From Candidatus Kuenenia stuttgartensis (GTDB taxonomy: Bacteria > Planctomycetota > Planctomycetia > Planctomycetales > Planctomycetaceae), in contig CAMAVB010000019.1 in the NCBI GenBank assembly GCA_945861465.1, positions 1 to 51,959 on the forward strand: a stretch of 51,959 nt of DNA. Reading direction: 5' to 3'. The notes under the pieces were generated by a model. That model was not told the DNA's origin. It did not search any database and saw only the letters and a program-made list of their open reading frames with translations. Positions 43,401 through 51,834 of this stretch are shown here, piece after piece. Every line of letters starts with the position of its first letter. Position 1 is the first letter of the stretch. A program made the position numbers and the translations under genes.

Positions 43401-46400
43401 GGTACAACATTTAACTCCACAACTGGAGTGTGGACGATTGGTAATCTGGCGACAGCCGGATCGGCGACTTTGACCGTAACGCTGACCGTCGGTGCCGCCG
43501 CAGCGAACAACCTGGTATTCAACAACACGGCATCACTGACGACCCTGAACGAAACCGATCGTAACCTGACGAACAACAGTCAGACCGTCGTGACAAATGT
43601 CGCGCGGGAAGTTGATATTCAGGTTGGGAAATCCGCCGCTCCGGCGTCAGTCATCGCGGGTAGCGGTGCAGGAAATCTTGTTTACATCGTCACCGCTCGA
43701 AACATCGGCAAATCGGATTCATCAGGGGTCACAATCACCGACACGGATATTCAGGCGGCCAATCTGCCCGCCGGAGTGACCCTCGTCTCCGCAGTCGGCA
43801 GCGGCAATTCGACTTATAGTGCAGCGACGGGAATCTGGTCCGTCGGAAATCTGGCGGCTGGAGCTACGGCCACATTGACGGTCACGCTCACTGTCGGTGC
43901 ATCCGCATCAGACACGCTCACGATCAACAACACTGCCGCCTTGGCGGCTGTCAATGAAACTGACACAGTCTCAACCAACAACAGCCAGACCGTCATGACG
44001 AACGTCGATCGAAGTATCGATCTCGCCGTTTCAAAATCGACGGTCAACAATCCCGTCATTGCCGGAAGTGGTATCGGAAATCTGATCTACACGATTACGA
44101 CACGCAACATCGGTCCGTCGGATGCGTCAGGCGTCACAGTCCGCGATAATGCGCTGCTCGCCGCTAATCTGCCTGTCGGGGTCACGCTGGTCAGCGCGAT
44201 CGGCGATGGTGGTTCAACCTACAATTCTGCGACAGGAATCTGGACGATAGGCAATCTTGCCGCGACAGTCACGCGAACTCTGACGGTCACTGTGACCGTC
44301 GGAGCGGCTGCTGTCCCGCAGACTTTCAACAACACGGCGGAAGTCACGGGTGTGAATGAAATCGATGTCAATCTGAACAACAACAGCGCTTCGGCCACGA
44401 CCATGTTCAATCGCTCGGTCGATGTTCAAGTTACGAAAACTGCCACTGCAGGGCCTGTGATTGCCGGCAGTGGAATCGGCAATCTGGTTTACATTGTCAC
44501 AGCTCGCAATAACGGGCCATCGAATGCGTCCGGAGTTGCCGTTGACGATCCCGGAATTCTCGCGGCGAATCTGCCTGCAGGCGTCACGCTGGTCTCTGCC
44601 ACCGCCAGCAACGGGTCCACGTTCGATGCGACTACTGGAATCTGGACGATCGGCAGCCTGGCGAGCAACGCCGCCGTGACGCTCACCGTCACGCTGACCG
44701 TCGGCGCTTCCACGACCGACGGTCTGACGATTTCGAATACGGCGACGCTTTCGATGGTCACGGAAACCGATTCCAACCTGCAAAACAACCAGCAGACGGT
44801 GACCACCGAAGTTGATCGTCGCGTGGATATTGTCGTCACGAAGACCGCAAACGCTCAATCTGTCTCAGCCGGAAGCGGTGCCGGAAATCTGGTTTACACG
44901 GTGACAGCGCGAAATGCCGGAAGCTCCGATGCCACGGCTGTCACGATCTCTGACCCCGGCGTTGTGGCTGCAAACCTGCCAGCCGGTGTGTCATTTGTAT
45001 CGGCTGCCGGCAGTGACGGTTCAACGTTTGACAACACATCTGGCATCTGGACCATCGGCAGTCTTGCTGCTGGTTCCTCACGAACATTGACGATCACGCT
45101 GACGGTCGGTGTCACGGTTGTAGACGGGGTAATCATCAACAACACCGCTGCTGTGGCGACTGTGAACGAGACCGAAACCAATCTGCTGAACAACACTCAG
45201 TCCACTGCGACTGCCGTCATCGGCGCTATCGATCTGGTGGTGGTCAAGACCGGAGCGCCGAATCCTGTGCTCTCGCCAGGATTGCTGACCTACACCGTTC
45301 GTGTGACAAACACCGGAACAGGTACGGCAACCGGTGTCGTGCTCACCGACAACCTCGGTCCAGGCATGACGTTTTCATCAGGCACATCGACGCAGGGAAC
45401 CGTCACGTATGCCAACGGGATCGTGACCACGACGATCGGCACTTTGAATGGCGGTGCCTCCGCCACGCTGACACTGGTTGCCAGCGTCAATGTAGCAATT
45501 GCCGGCACGCTCGTGAATACAGCGTCGGCCATGGCCGATCAGAATGACCCTGATCCGGACGACAACACGACCTCGATTCAGACTCAGGCTCTGCTCGCAC
45601 CTGCCTCCGTGAGCGGTGCAGTGTTTCAGGACCTCAATCGCAATGGAATCCGCGATTCAGGCGAACGACCGATTTCAGGCGTTCAGATTGTGCTGTTCGG
45701 AACCGATGTGAACGGTGCATCTGTGAATACCCAAATGTTTACAAACGCTAACGGTGCCTGGTCCTTCGTCGATCTTGAGCCCGGGGTCTACAACGTCTAC
45801 GAAATTCAGCCTGGCCTTTATCTTGACGGCAGTGAAGTTGCGGGCACGGGGGCAACCGCCACAGTTGTCAACGATGCTTTCCTTAACATGCGGCTGAATC
45901 CCGGGGTCAATGCGACTGGGTTTAACTTCACAGAGGGTATCGAAGATCCATCGAAACGTCCGTTCCTCGCGTCCAGCCAGAATGCCGGCCAATCACTGAT
46001 TGTGTCTCTGCCGGTCGCAGGTACCGGAAGTCTGAGCGGCATGGTGGCGACGGATTCCAACCGCAACAGTCTGCTCGACAGCGGCGACATTGGCATTCCG
46101 AGCGTCATCGTAACGCTGGCCGGAAGCGATGCGGCCGGAAATCCGGTTCTGGTTCATCAGTCCACCGATTCACTCGGAAGGTTCTCGTTTGCGGGCCTCC
46201 CATCAGGGCAGTACAGCATTCGCCAAACGCAGCCAAAGGGCAAGACAGACGGCCCTGAACAGCCAGGTACGATTCTCCCCGATCAGGTTCTGGATGATCT
46301 CTTTTCCGGCATCTCGCTGCCGAGCGGCGGAGTGGGCACGGGCTATAATTTCCTTGAACTGCCTGCGACGGCTGGCACAACCACAGCAACATCTCCGACG

Positions 46401-47744
46401 CTGCTGACGCCAACGACAAGCAACACTGGACTTCGACCGACGATTTCCTGGACGCCATTGGCTACGTCGGCCCGCTACGATGTTTCGGTCCTCCAGATTG
46501 CCGGGAACAAGGGCGAAGTCTACCGCAATCAGAACGTGTCCGGCACGTCGATTACCATTCCAGCCGATCTTGCGTTAGGTGCCCACCGCGTCTGGGTGCG
46601 CTCAGTGAATGCTGCGGGCGTCGCGGGACCGTGGAGTCAGCCGTTGTCATTTAATGTGGCAACTCAAGCGAACGCACTGGCGGTCAAGGGCGTCAGCATG
46701 AACGCTCGTCCGACACTGGACTGGGCTGATGTCCCGAACGCGACGTCATACGATATGCGGCTGATCAACGTGGAAACCGGCACGGTTCTGGCAAACGTGA
46801 GCAACCTGACATCGTCACAATACTCTGGCCTTTCAGAGCTGCCGCCTGGCAAGTATCGCTACTTTGTCCGTGGTAACACGGTTTCAGCCACAGGACTGTG
46901 GTCGGATGGCTATGACTACACGATCCTGTCAATCCCAACACTGAAGACAGTGACCGCCACAAACACGGCGACACCGACGTTGCACTGGAACCCGGTCGTT
47001 GGTGCTGTGACTTACGAGGTCTACCTGTCGGACCTGTCGGCGACCGGCGGAGCAAAACGCATCGCGAGTGTGGACAAGACAAACGCAACGTCGATGCCCG
47101 TTCCGACAAACCTTGAACTTGGAAACTATCGTTACTGGGTGCGCGGCATCGATTCACAGGGAAAGATGACATCCTGGAGCAGCCCGACAGACTTCAAGGT
47201 CGAGACTGCCGGGAAAATTACCGGCCCGGCTGGGACAACAAATTCTGCCACTCCCACCATCACCTGGAAGCAGGTTGCCGGTGCCGTGCGTTACGACGTC
47301 TGGGTGGCTGATAAATCCGGGAACGTATATCTTCGGGACCACAACGTTACCGGCACTTCGTACACGCCAACGAAGGCATTCCTCAACGGCGACTATCGCG
47401 TCTGGGTCATGCCGATCGGCAGGACAACCTCCGGCAATTGGTCATTTGCATCTGACTTCACGGTCAAGGTGACGCCACGTCCGACTCTGACTTCTCCAGG
47501 AGCCACTTCAAACAGCACGCCAACCTTCAACTGGACGCCCAGCACTGGTGCGGTGCGGTACGAGTTGTTGGTCAACAAAGTCGGTGTTTCATCCAATGTG
47601 ATTCGCCAGACCAACCTAACGACCAACTCATTTAAAGCCACGATGCCACTCACTTCCGGCTTGTACCGCGTCTGGGTCCGCGCCTTCGACAGCGCAGGTC
47701 TCGCCAGCGTCTGGAGTGCCGCCCTGGACTTCCGTGTTGTCTGA
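40467..47744 (+). CDS. Giant LEPR-XLL / SdrD-B / DUF11 / FN3-type surface protein
   Basis: A roughly 2425-residue secreted or surface protein. In order: a basic N terminus with a LEPR-XLL-like export motif (A-E-L-L-E-T-K-V-L-L-T-A-N) and no classical signal peptide; two SdrD-B-like domains with calcium-type Asp/Asn loops (V-F-N-D-V-T-G-N-G; V-F-N-D-V-N-N-S-G); eight near-identical DUF11 repeats and one diverged ninth (from about residue 508); two more SdrD-B-like domains (F-Q-D-L-N-R-N-G-I-R-D-S-G; D-S-N-R-N-S-L-L-D-S-G); and five fibronectin-III-like repeats to the end. There is no membrane anchor or LPXTG. The frame is open from a TTG at 40431, but the ATG at 40467 has an AGAGAGAAAG site before it. 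Adhesion or a structural surface role is inferred. Confidence 0.9.
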   Translation: MTHHRWLAGLGHIINRQHRRRRTQRDLRTPAAELLETKVLLTANTLGLIQGTVFNDVTGNGLSGGDPLLNAVNVQLYRDGGNLTFDNGGADDTLAGTMTTGPAGTFSFSDLAAGRYFVRQQPVVGYMQRVGENVVTVNISAADALGSPGILIDDFASPVSPGQTLSADAAGVATASSFSPAVTAIGGERDMVVTATLDIIGFEANGAAFPGNLAYNANIGATGRSRVVWDGADNNATTLSPSGLSGANLTALGETGFVLNIGTSQPVTLSLLVHSGSGNSSTATVSLPTTGTDSMYIPYSSFVTTTGSGADFANVGAIEFLTEAATPGTTTTTDLIRAQSPTRFTANFANFVPMTLGNLVFNDVNNSGLFDSSTEVGIDSVAMTLFQDTNSNNIFDSGTDLQVATTTTAGGGLYSFGNLFPGNYLVRIDASNFGVAGVLQGFQSSTGNGAAPDADVVTTDGDDNGDALGSAILSLGITLSNGQEPVNDGDANPNTNLSLDFGVFTTVDIVVTKTDNADPVIAGSGAGNLVYTVTATNSGPGSATGVTISDTGVLAANLPAGVTFVSAVGSGGSTFNTSTGVWTIGALAFGDSRNLVVTLTVGASASDTLVITNTASLATVNEIEVDAGQGNDSATKTTSVDRIVDIAVTKAGSSDPVITGSGPGNLVYTVIATNAGLSDASGVTLSDTGIIPANLPAGVTFVSAIASGSTTFNSTTGVWTIGNLAAGASVTLTATLTVGVSAADDVNINNTASLLSVNETDSVQSNNSATVSTDIVDRVDIAVTKVAVPVTVTAGSGVGNLVYTVSARNNGPSNASGVSISDVGILAANLPAGVTFVSAVGTGSTTFDTATGIWTLGNLSPNATEALTVTLTVGASATDNAVIVNTASLNSVNELDMVGDNNSQSINVTVRRDVDIVVTKVANANPIVAGSGVGNLVYTITATNAGPSNASNVALLDSDVLAAALPAGVTLVSAVGSGGTTFNSTTGVWTIGNLATAGSATLTVTLTVGAAAANNLVFNNTASLTTLNETDRNLTNNSQTVVTNVAREVDIQVGKSAAPASVIAGSGAGNLVYIVTARNIGKSDSSGVTITDTDIQAANLPAGVTLVSAVGSGNSTYSAATGIWSVGNLAAGATATLTVTLTVGASASDTLTINNTAALAAVNETDTVSTNNSQTVMTNVDRSIDLAVSKSTVNNPVIAGSGIGNLIYTITTRNIGPSDASGVTVRDNALLAANLPVGVTLVSAIGDGGSTYNSATGIWTIGNLAATVTRTLTVTVTVGAAAVPQTFNNTAEVTGVNEIDVNLNNNSASATTMFNRSVDVQVTKTATAGPVIAGSGIGNLVYIVTARNNGPSNASGVAVDDPGILAANLPAGVTLVSATASNGSTFDATTGIWTIGSLASNAAVTLTVTLTVGASTTDGLTISNTATLSMVTETDSNLQNNQQTVTTEVDRRVDIVVTKTANAQSVSAGSGAGNLVYTVTARNAGSSDATAVTISDPGVVAANLPAGVSFVSAAGSDGSTFDNTSGIWTIGSLAAGSSRTLTITLTVGVTVVDGVIINNTAAVATVNETETNLLNNTQSTATAVIGAIDLVVVKTGAPNPVLSPGLLTYTVRVTNTGTGTATGVVLTDNLGPGMTFSSGTSTQGTVTYANGIVTTTIGTLNGGASATLTLVASVNVAIAGTLVNTASAMADQNDPDPDDNTTSIQTQALLAPASVSGAVFQDLNRNGIRDSGERPISGVQIVLFGTDVNGASVNTQMFTNANGAWSFVDLEPGVYNVYEIQPGLYLDGSEVAGTGATATVVNDAFLNMRLNPGVNATGFNFTEGIEDPSKRPFLASSQNAGQSLIVSLPVAGTGSLSGMVATDSNRNSLLDSGDIGIPSVIVTLAGSDAAGNPVLVHQSTDSLGRFSFAGLPSGQYSIRQTQPKGKTDGPEQPGTILPDQVLDDLFSGISLPSGGVGTGYNFLELPATAGTTTATSPTLLTPTTSNTGLRPTISWTPLATSARYDVSVLQIAGNKGEVYRNQNVSGTSITIPADLALGAHRVWVRSVNAAGVAGPWSQPLSFNVATQANALAVKGVSMNARPTLDWADVPNATSYDMRLINVETGTVLANVSNLTSSQYSGLSELPPGKYRYFVRGNTVSATGLWSDGYDYTILSIPTLKTVTATNTATPTLHWNPVVGAVTYEVYLSDLSATGGAKRIASVDKTNATSMPVPTNLELGNYRYWVRGIDSQGKMTSWSSPTDFKVETAGKITGPAGTTNSATPTITWKQVAGAVRYDVWVADKSGNVYLRDHNVTGTSYTPTKAFLNGDYRVWVMPIGRTTSGNWSFASDFTVKVTPRPTLTSPGATSNSTPTFNWTPSTGAVRYELLVNKVGVSSNVIRQTNLTTNSFKATMPLTSGLYRVWVRAFDSAGLASVWSAALDFRVV
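41989..45225 (+). repeat. Eight in-gene tandem repeats of about 405 bp (DUF11)
   Basis: Units begin near 41989, 42395, 42801, 43206, 43611, 44014, 44418 and 44826, each encoding V-D-I-x-V-T-K ... A-G-S-G-x-G-N-L-V-Y-T-V. A ninth, shorter and diverged unit starts near 45222. Period is about 405 bp (135 residues). Protein identity is high and DNA identity lower, with many silent changes, so the expansion is not recent throughout. Confidence 0.9.
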
Positions 47745-48151
47745 ACTTGTGCGTCGTCGGGATCAAGTTTTGGGTGCGATGGCGGCACAATCGAATGTAG
47801 GATGGACATTCATGTCCGTCGCATGGCCATGAAACACGGTCGAAGCGAACCTTATTTTACATTGACAGCCGCTCGATAATGCGACCGTGCCTGGTCAAAA
47901 TCTCAGACATGAATGTCCAAGCTAAAGGAATCGCAGCGTCAGTAGGCCGGACCAAGGGCAGCGCCGTTTCGGCAATTTCCAGATACCAGCCGGAACGGCG
48001 CTGCGCTTGGTCCGGCCTACAGTCTTCCAAAGACCTCCATAAAGATTCGCCCGTCCGAGTCCACACTCGGTAGAAAATGTCAACGCAAACCGACAGACTA
48101 CGGAGCCACACGGTCGCTGCTCAGCGACCCATGTTCCCTCCGGAGACTGAC
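47745..48151. other. Intergenic region after the giant gene
   Basis: About 400 bp without a credible gene. It holds a short GGACATTCATGTCC palindrome near 47803, a related GACATGAATGTCC near 47908, and the hairpin repeat at 47942-48020. A GGAG site at about 48139 serves the truncated gene that follows. Confidence 0.55.
47942..48020. repeat. 79-bp hairpin repeat with GTAGGCCGGACCAAG ends
   Basis: GTAGGCCGGACCAAG (47942-47956) pairs exactly with CTTGGTCCGGCCTAC (48006-48020). Inside, CAGCGCCGTTT pairs with AACGGCGCTG, so nearly the whole unit folds into one long hairpin. It resembles a short MITE without coding capacity. Confidence 0.85.
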
Positions 48152-48475
48152 ATGATTCGCACAAATGTACTGTTGTCGGGCCTGCTTGCTGTTTTTTCTG
48201 CGTTGGTCACATCGCAGGCAGCCGGACAGGATGCGACGGAGATTGCACCGTCAGACACCGTACGACTCACGATCGAGGGCGACCTTGCATCACAGATGGT
48301 GGATGGCATCGACCGGTTTCTGCTGAAGCAGATTGAGGAGTCCGCCGCATCGCGAGTTGCTCGGTTCACCGTCGATACGTCTTCCGCTGAAGCCTACCGT
48401 CCGTTTGGCTCACAGGCAGCGCAGCGCGATATCTGGCAAAATGCCGCGAACGGTTTCGACGTGGCCAATGCGTGA
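48152..48475 (+). pseudogene. Secreted hydrolase-like protein, 5' fragment
   Basis: From the ATG at 48152 (GGAG 10 bp before) the frame gives a signal peptide (L-L-S-G-L-L-A-V-F-S-A-L-V-T-S-Q-A-A-G-Q) and then D-L-A-S-Q-M-V-D-G-I-D-R-F-L-L-K-Q-I-E-E-S-A. This looks like the N terminus of planctomycete secreted esterase/hydrolase-type proteins in which a D-x-M-V-x-G-I-x-R-F-L segment precedes the catalytic domain (family call is tentative). After about 48405 the frame is simply antisense to the end of aroB and stops at 48475. The catalytic part is missing, so I read this as a gene cut at a junction next to aroB. Confidence 0.6.
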
Positions 48476-49531
48476 AGGAAGGACGAAACGCAGTTCGCCG
48501 CGTTCAGTTTTCTTGTCCAGCATCATGCATCGCAAGATGTCTTCGGGACGATTCCGCAAATCGGACGGTACCTCAATGGGGAGATTCAGCGCGGACAACA
48601 GGTCGCTCTGGCGGCGTGTGTCGTCGGGTGTGATGCGACCGAGCAACTCCGCGAGGCGACTCGCACAGATCATACCGATGGAGACAGCTTCGCCATGCAG
48701 CAGAGCTCCGTAACCGGCGAGCGCTTCGAAAGCATGGCCGAAGGTGTGCCCGTAATTCAATACGGCACGCAGTCCCGTTGTTTCATATTCATCCTGACGC
48801 ACGACATCGGCCTTGAGTTCACAACTGCGGGCGATCACATGCCGCAGCACATCCGGATCGCGTGAGTCCAAACCGGCGATGTTCTGTTCCAGAAACGAAA
48901 AAAAGACCTCATCCAGAATGACGCCGTATTTCACGACCTCTGCCAGCCCTGAACGGTACTCGCGATCAGGCAGCGTTTTCAGAGTGGCCAGATCGATGAT
49001 CACACCCAGCGGCTGGTGAAATGCGCCAATCAGATTCTTCCCGCGCGGATGATTGATCCCCGTCTTGCCGCCGACCGAACTATCCACCATCGACAGCAGA
49101 GTCGTCGGTACCTGCACAAAACGCAATCCGCGTGCGTAGGTTGCCGCGACAAATCCCGCGAGATCCCCCGTCACGCCTCCACCGACCGCCACGACCAGCG
49201 TCTTGCGGTCGGCAGTCATATCGACGAGATGATCGTACAGAGTCTGAGTCTGTGCCCAGGACTTTGTCTGTTCCCCCGACGGCACAATGGCCGAGCGGAC
49301 TTCTGCTCCCGCCAGTTCCAGACTGCGCTGCACCGCAGCACCATGTACGTCAAACACGGCGACATCGGCGATCAGCAGGACGCGCTGGCTTTTCGCTGTG
49401 TCCGGCTTCAGCCAGCTAGTAAGAAGCGAACCAGCCTGCGATATGATCCCTTCTTTGATCACGATGTCATAACTTCGCGAACCGAGATTTACTGGAACGA
49501 TACGTTCCCATGCAGATATTGGTGCGGTCAT
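48410..49531 (-). CDS. aroB: 3-dehydroquinate synthase
   Basis: A 373-residue NAD- and zinc-dependent enzyme that converts DAHP to 3-dehydroquinate, the step before the fused AroDE enzyme at 4765. Family blocks are V-A-V-G-G-G-V-T-G-D-L-A-G-F-V-A-A, Q-V-P-T-T-L-L-S-M-V-D-S-S-V-G-G-K-T-G-I-N, G-A-F-H-Q-P, L-A-E-V-V-K-Y-G and N-Y-G-H-T-F-G-H-A-F-E with metal histidines. The frame is open to 49633, but the ATG at 49531 (M-T-A-P-I-S-A-W-E) gives the normal length. The gene looks complete although its 3' end abuts a truncated gene on the opposite strand. Confidence 0.96.
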   Translation of the reverse strand: MTAPISAWERIVPVNLGSRSYDIVIKEGIISQAGSLLTSWLKPDTAKSQRVLLIADVAVFDVHGAAVQRSLELAGAEVRSAIVPSGEQTKSWAQTQTLYDHLVDMTADRKTLVVAVGGGVTGDLAGFVAATYARGLRFVQVPTTLLSMVDSSVGGKTGINHPRGKNLIGAFHQPLGVIIDLATLKTLPDREYRSGLAEVVKYGVILDEVFFSFLEQNIAGLDSRDPDVLRHVIARSCELKADVVRQDEYETTGLRAVLNYGHTFGHAFEALAGYGALLHGEAVSIGMICASRLAELLGRITPDDTRRQSDLLSALNLPIEVPSDLRNRPEDILRCMMLDKKTERGELRFVLPSRIGHVETVRGILPDIALRCL

Positions 49532-49823
49532 TGAGGTTGACTGATAGTGAATGCCATTTGAACTGATTCGTCGCACAAGCTGCAAAGAGTAGTAGTCCGA
49601 TTTGTCAGAATTCGGGTCATGACATTGAATCAACCCGAAGTCTCACAATTTGGGCTACAGGAAATTTCCTCCCTCACAGCCGCGAGGAGTATAGAATCTT
49701 TACAGAATGAGCGAAACCACCAGCCGGGGCTCGCTTCACAGTTGAAAGACTTCAGAGTCGTCGGTCAGATACTCACCGAACACAGTCCATCGCAGAGGCG
49801 ACGAAATACTGGAAACCCATCTC

Positions 49824-50591
49824 ATGCTTGCAAAGCGTATCATTCCCTGTCTCGACGTACACGCCGGCCGAGTGGTCAAGGGCGTGAATTTTGTCAATCT
49901 CCAGGATGCAGGAGACCCTGTCGAGATCGCTCAGCGGTATGAACAGCAGGGTGCCGACGAACTGGTGTTTCTGGACATTACGGCCAGTCACGAACAGCGA
50001 GACACTATTTTGGACGTCGTCGCGCGCACGTCGGAAGTGGTGTTTATGCCGCTGACGGTGGGTGGTGGAATTCGCACGGTCGATGATATTCGTCGTTTGT
50101 TAAGCGCGGGATGCGACAAGGTGTCGATCAATTCAACTGCTGTCACAAGGCCCGGTTTCATTCGTGAAGCAGCTTTGAAGTTTGGCAGCCAGTGTATCGT
50201 CGTCAATATAGACCCAAAGCGAATTCAGCGGGACGGTAAGGAATTCTGGGACGTGCATATCAATGGCGGTCGAGTCCCCACGGGTCTGGAAGCCGTCGCC
50301 TGGGCACTCGAAGTGGAGAGCTTGGGTGCCGGAGAAATCGTACTCACTTGTATGGACTCCGACGGTACGAGAGACGGCTACGACCTTGAAATCACTCGTG
50401 CGGTCGCTGATGCAGTTTCCATTCCTGTTGTGGCCAGTGGCGGCGCCGGATCACCCGAACACTTATACCAGGCCGTCACCGCCGGCGGTGCCAGTGCCGC
50501 GCTGGCCGCCAGCATTTTTCACTATGGCACGTACACGATCGACGAAACCAAACGCTACCTCGCCGCCCGCGGTGTTCCCGTGCGTCTGTGA
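49824..50591 (+). CDS. hisF: Imidazole glycerol phosphate synthase, cyclase subunit
   Basis: A 255-residue TIM-barrel cyclase. With HisH it makes imidazole glycerol phosphate and AICAR in histidine synthesis. Catalytic D11 (I-I-P-C-L-D-V) and D130 (V-V-N-I-D-P-K-R) are both present, with phosphate loops G-G-G-I-R and A-S-G-G-A-G. The usual L-T-S-M-D-x-D-G-T block reads L-T-C-M-D-S-D-G-T, a small variation. hisH and hisA are not adjacent. It is divergent from aroB with a 290-bp gap that holds both promoters. Confidence 0.97.
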   Translation: MLAKRIIPCLDVHAGRVVKGVNFVNLQDAGDPVEIAQRYEQQGADELVFLDITASHEQRDTILDVVARTSEVVFMPLTVGGGIRTVDDIRRLLSAGCDKVSINSTAVTRPGFIREAALKFGSQCIVVNIDPKRIQRDGKEFWDVHINGGRVPTGLEAVAWALEVESLGAGEIVLTCMDSDGTRDGYDLEITRAVADAVSIPVVASGGAGSPEHLYQAVTAGGASAALAASIFHYGTYTIDETKRYLAARGVPVRL

Positions 50592-50607
50592 TGAGTCGAT
50601 GAAAACC

Positions 50608-51078
50608 GTACTCGTACTCGTACTCAGCATCGCAGTACTCGTACTCGATTAAGGTCTCCGCAACGCGCTCAGTCCAGTTAGCTCTCAGACCGCTGGATCA
50701 GCCGAGTGAACATCGACACGATTCATTTCAAAGTGAATTTACGAGGTGATTGGTTTCGGCGTCGATTGCGTCGAACGAGATCAGATATCGTGGATCATCA
50801 TCAGTTTGTGCGAGTACGAGTACGAGTACCGTTTCACTGAGTACGAGTACGAGAAAATGCGGGAACCAACAACCAGGATCCCAGACAGAAGACGACAACA
50901 TCGCCATCCGCCAGGATCGGGATCGCGGCACACCGAGGGCTGACGCCCAGCGGCTCGCCATTCGCTACAACAGGCGACATTCGGCGCGACACGAATCGCG
51001 GTGCAAGGCATATCGAGGTGACAAGCCCACCGTCACCTGGTAGAATCTGTCGTCCCGCTGAGTGACCTCGATTGATTC
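50608..51078. repeat. GTACTC-flanked duplicated segment, copy A
   Basis: It starts with direct GTACTC hexamers (GTACTCGTACTCGTACTC, then CAGTACTCGTACTCGATT) and about 170 bp on has the complementary GAGTAC hexamers in two blocks (near 50813-50829 and 50840-50854), so the part between can fold back. It then runs to TCGATTGATTC. Copy B (51367-51818) follows the same order. The first 330 bp of the two are diverged, while 50938-51066 is identical to 51678-51806 over 129 bp. No coding function is seen. Confidence 0.85.
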
Positions 51079-51167
51079 CGCAGACTGGCCTCCAATTCAT
51101 GAAGCGAAAAAGTTCAACGGGTGATCGGCGGCACGTCCTCCGTAGTTGCAACAATCAGGAAATTGAA

Positions 51168-51260
51168 ATGAAGCCAGACACGGCATCTCCAGATTCGATC
51201 GACGCATACATTGCTGGCTTTCCGAAAGACGGGGAATCAATAAGGGAGCCAGACACTTGA
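51168..51260 (+). pseudogene. DUF1801-protein gene, truncated duplicate
   Basis: The ATG at 51168 starts M-K-P-D-T-A-S-P-D-S-I-D-A-Y-I-A-G-F-P-K-D, which is identical but for one residue to the start of the gene at 51835. It then departs (G-E-S-I-R-E-P-D-T) and stops at 51260. It is the remnant of a duplicated first copy whose body was lost. About 90 bp of sequence absent from copy B separates it from the repeat segment. Confidence 0.8.
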
Positions 51261-51366
51261 CAGAACTTGGAGCCCTCCGCCCGAAAAGCAGGCCAAAGGG
51301 ATAAACGCAGGATGTCCCGTTTGCATCCATGAAGATTCAGTCCAACGCTTTGTTCAGGATTTCTTC

Positions 51367-51818
51367 GTACTCGTACTCGTACTCAGCTTCGCGGTACTCG
51401 TACTCGATTGGACCCTTCGCTACGTTCTCGATCCGCTGAATCAGCCGAGTGAGCATCGTTACGATTCATTTCAAAGCGAATTTACCGACCTGATTGGTTT
51501 CGGCGTCGAATGCGTCGAACGAGATTAGGACATCCTGGAACATCATCATCTTTACGAGTACGAGTACCGTTTCACTGAGTACGAGTACGAGAAAAAAGGG
51601 GGGAACCAACGGCCAGAATCTGGCACCGACGACGACATCAGCAGCAACCGCTGCGATCGGAATCGCAGCACACCGAAGGCTGACGCCCAGCGGCTCGCCA
51701 TTCGCTACAACAGGCGACATTCGGCGCGACACGAATCGCGGTGCAAGGCATATCGAGGTGACAAGCCCACCGTCACCTGGTAGAATCTGTCGTCCCGCTG
51801 AGTGACTTCGATTGATTC
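51367..51818. repeat. GTACTC-flanked duplicated segment, copy B
   Basis: Second copy of the segment at 50608-51078, with the same GTACTC arrays at its left end, complementary GAGTAC arrays at about 51555-51593, and a final 129-bp block (51678-51806) identical to copy A. It ends 17 bp before the DUF1801 start, so its conserved part is effectively the leader and promoter of that gene; it contains TGGTAGAATCTG as a possible -10 region. Confidence 0.85.
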
Positions 51819-51834
51819 TGACAGGATATCTGAA

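Noticed and set aside
44214-44858. 214-residue minus-strand frame and similar frames opposite the giant gene
   Set aside because: They are antisense readings of the DUF11 repeats and repeat in the same way as the repeats do.
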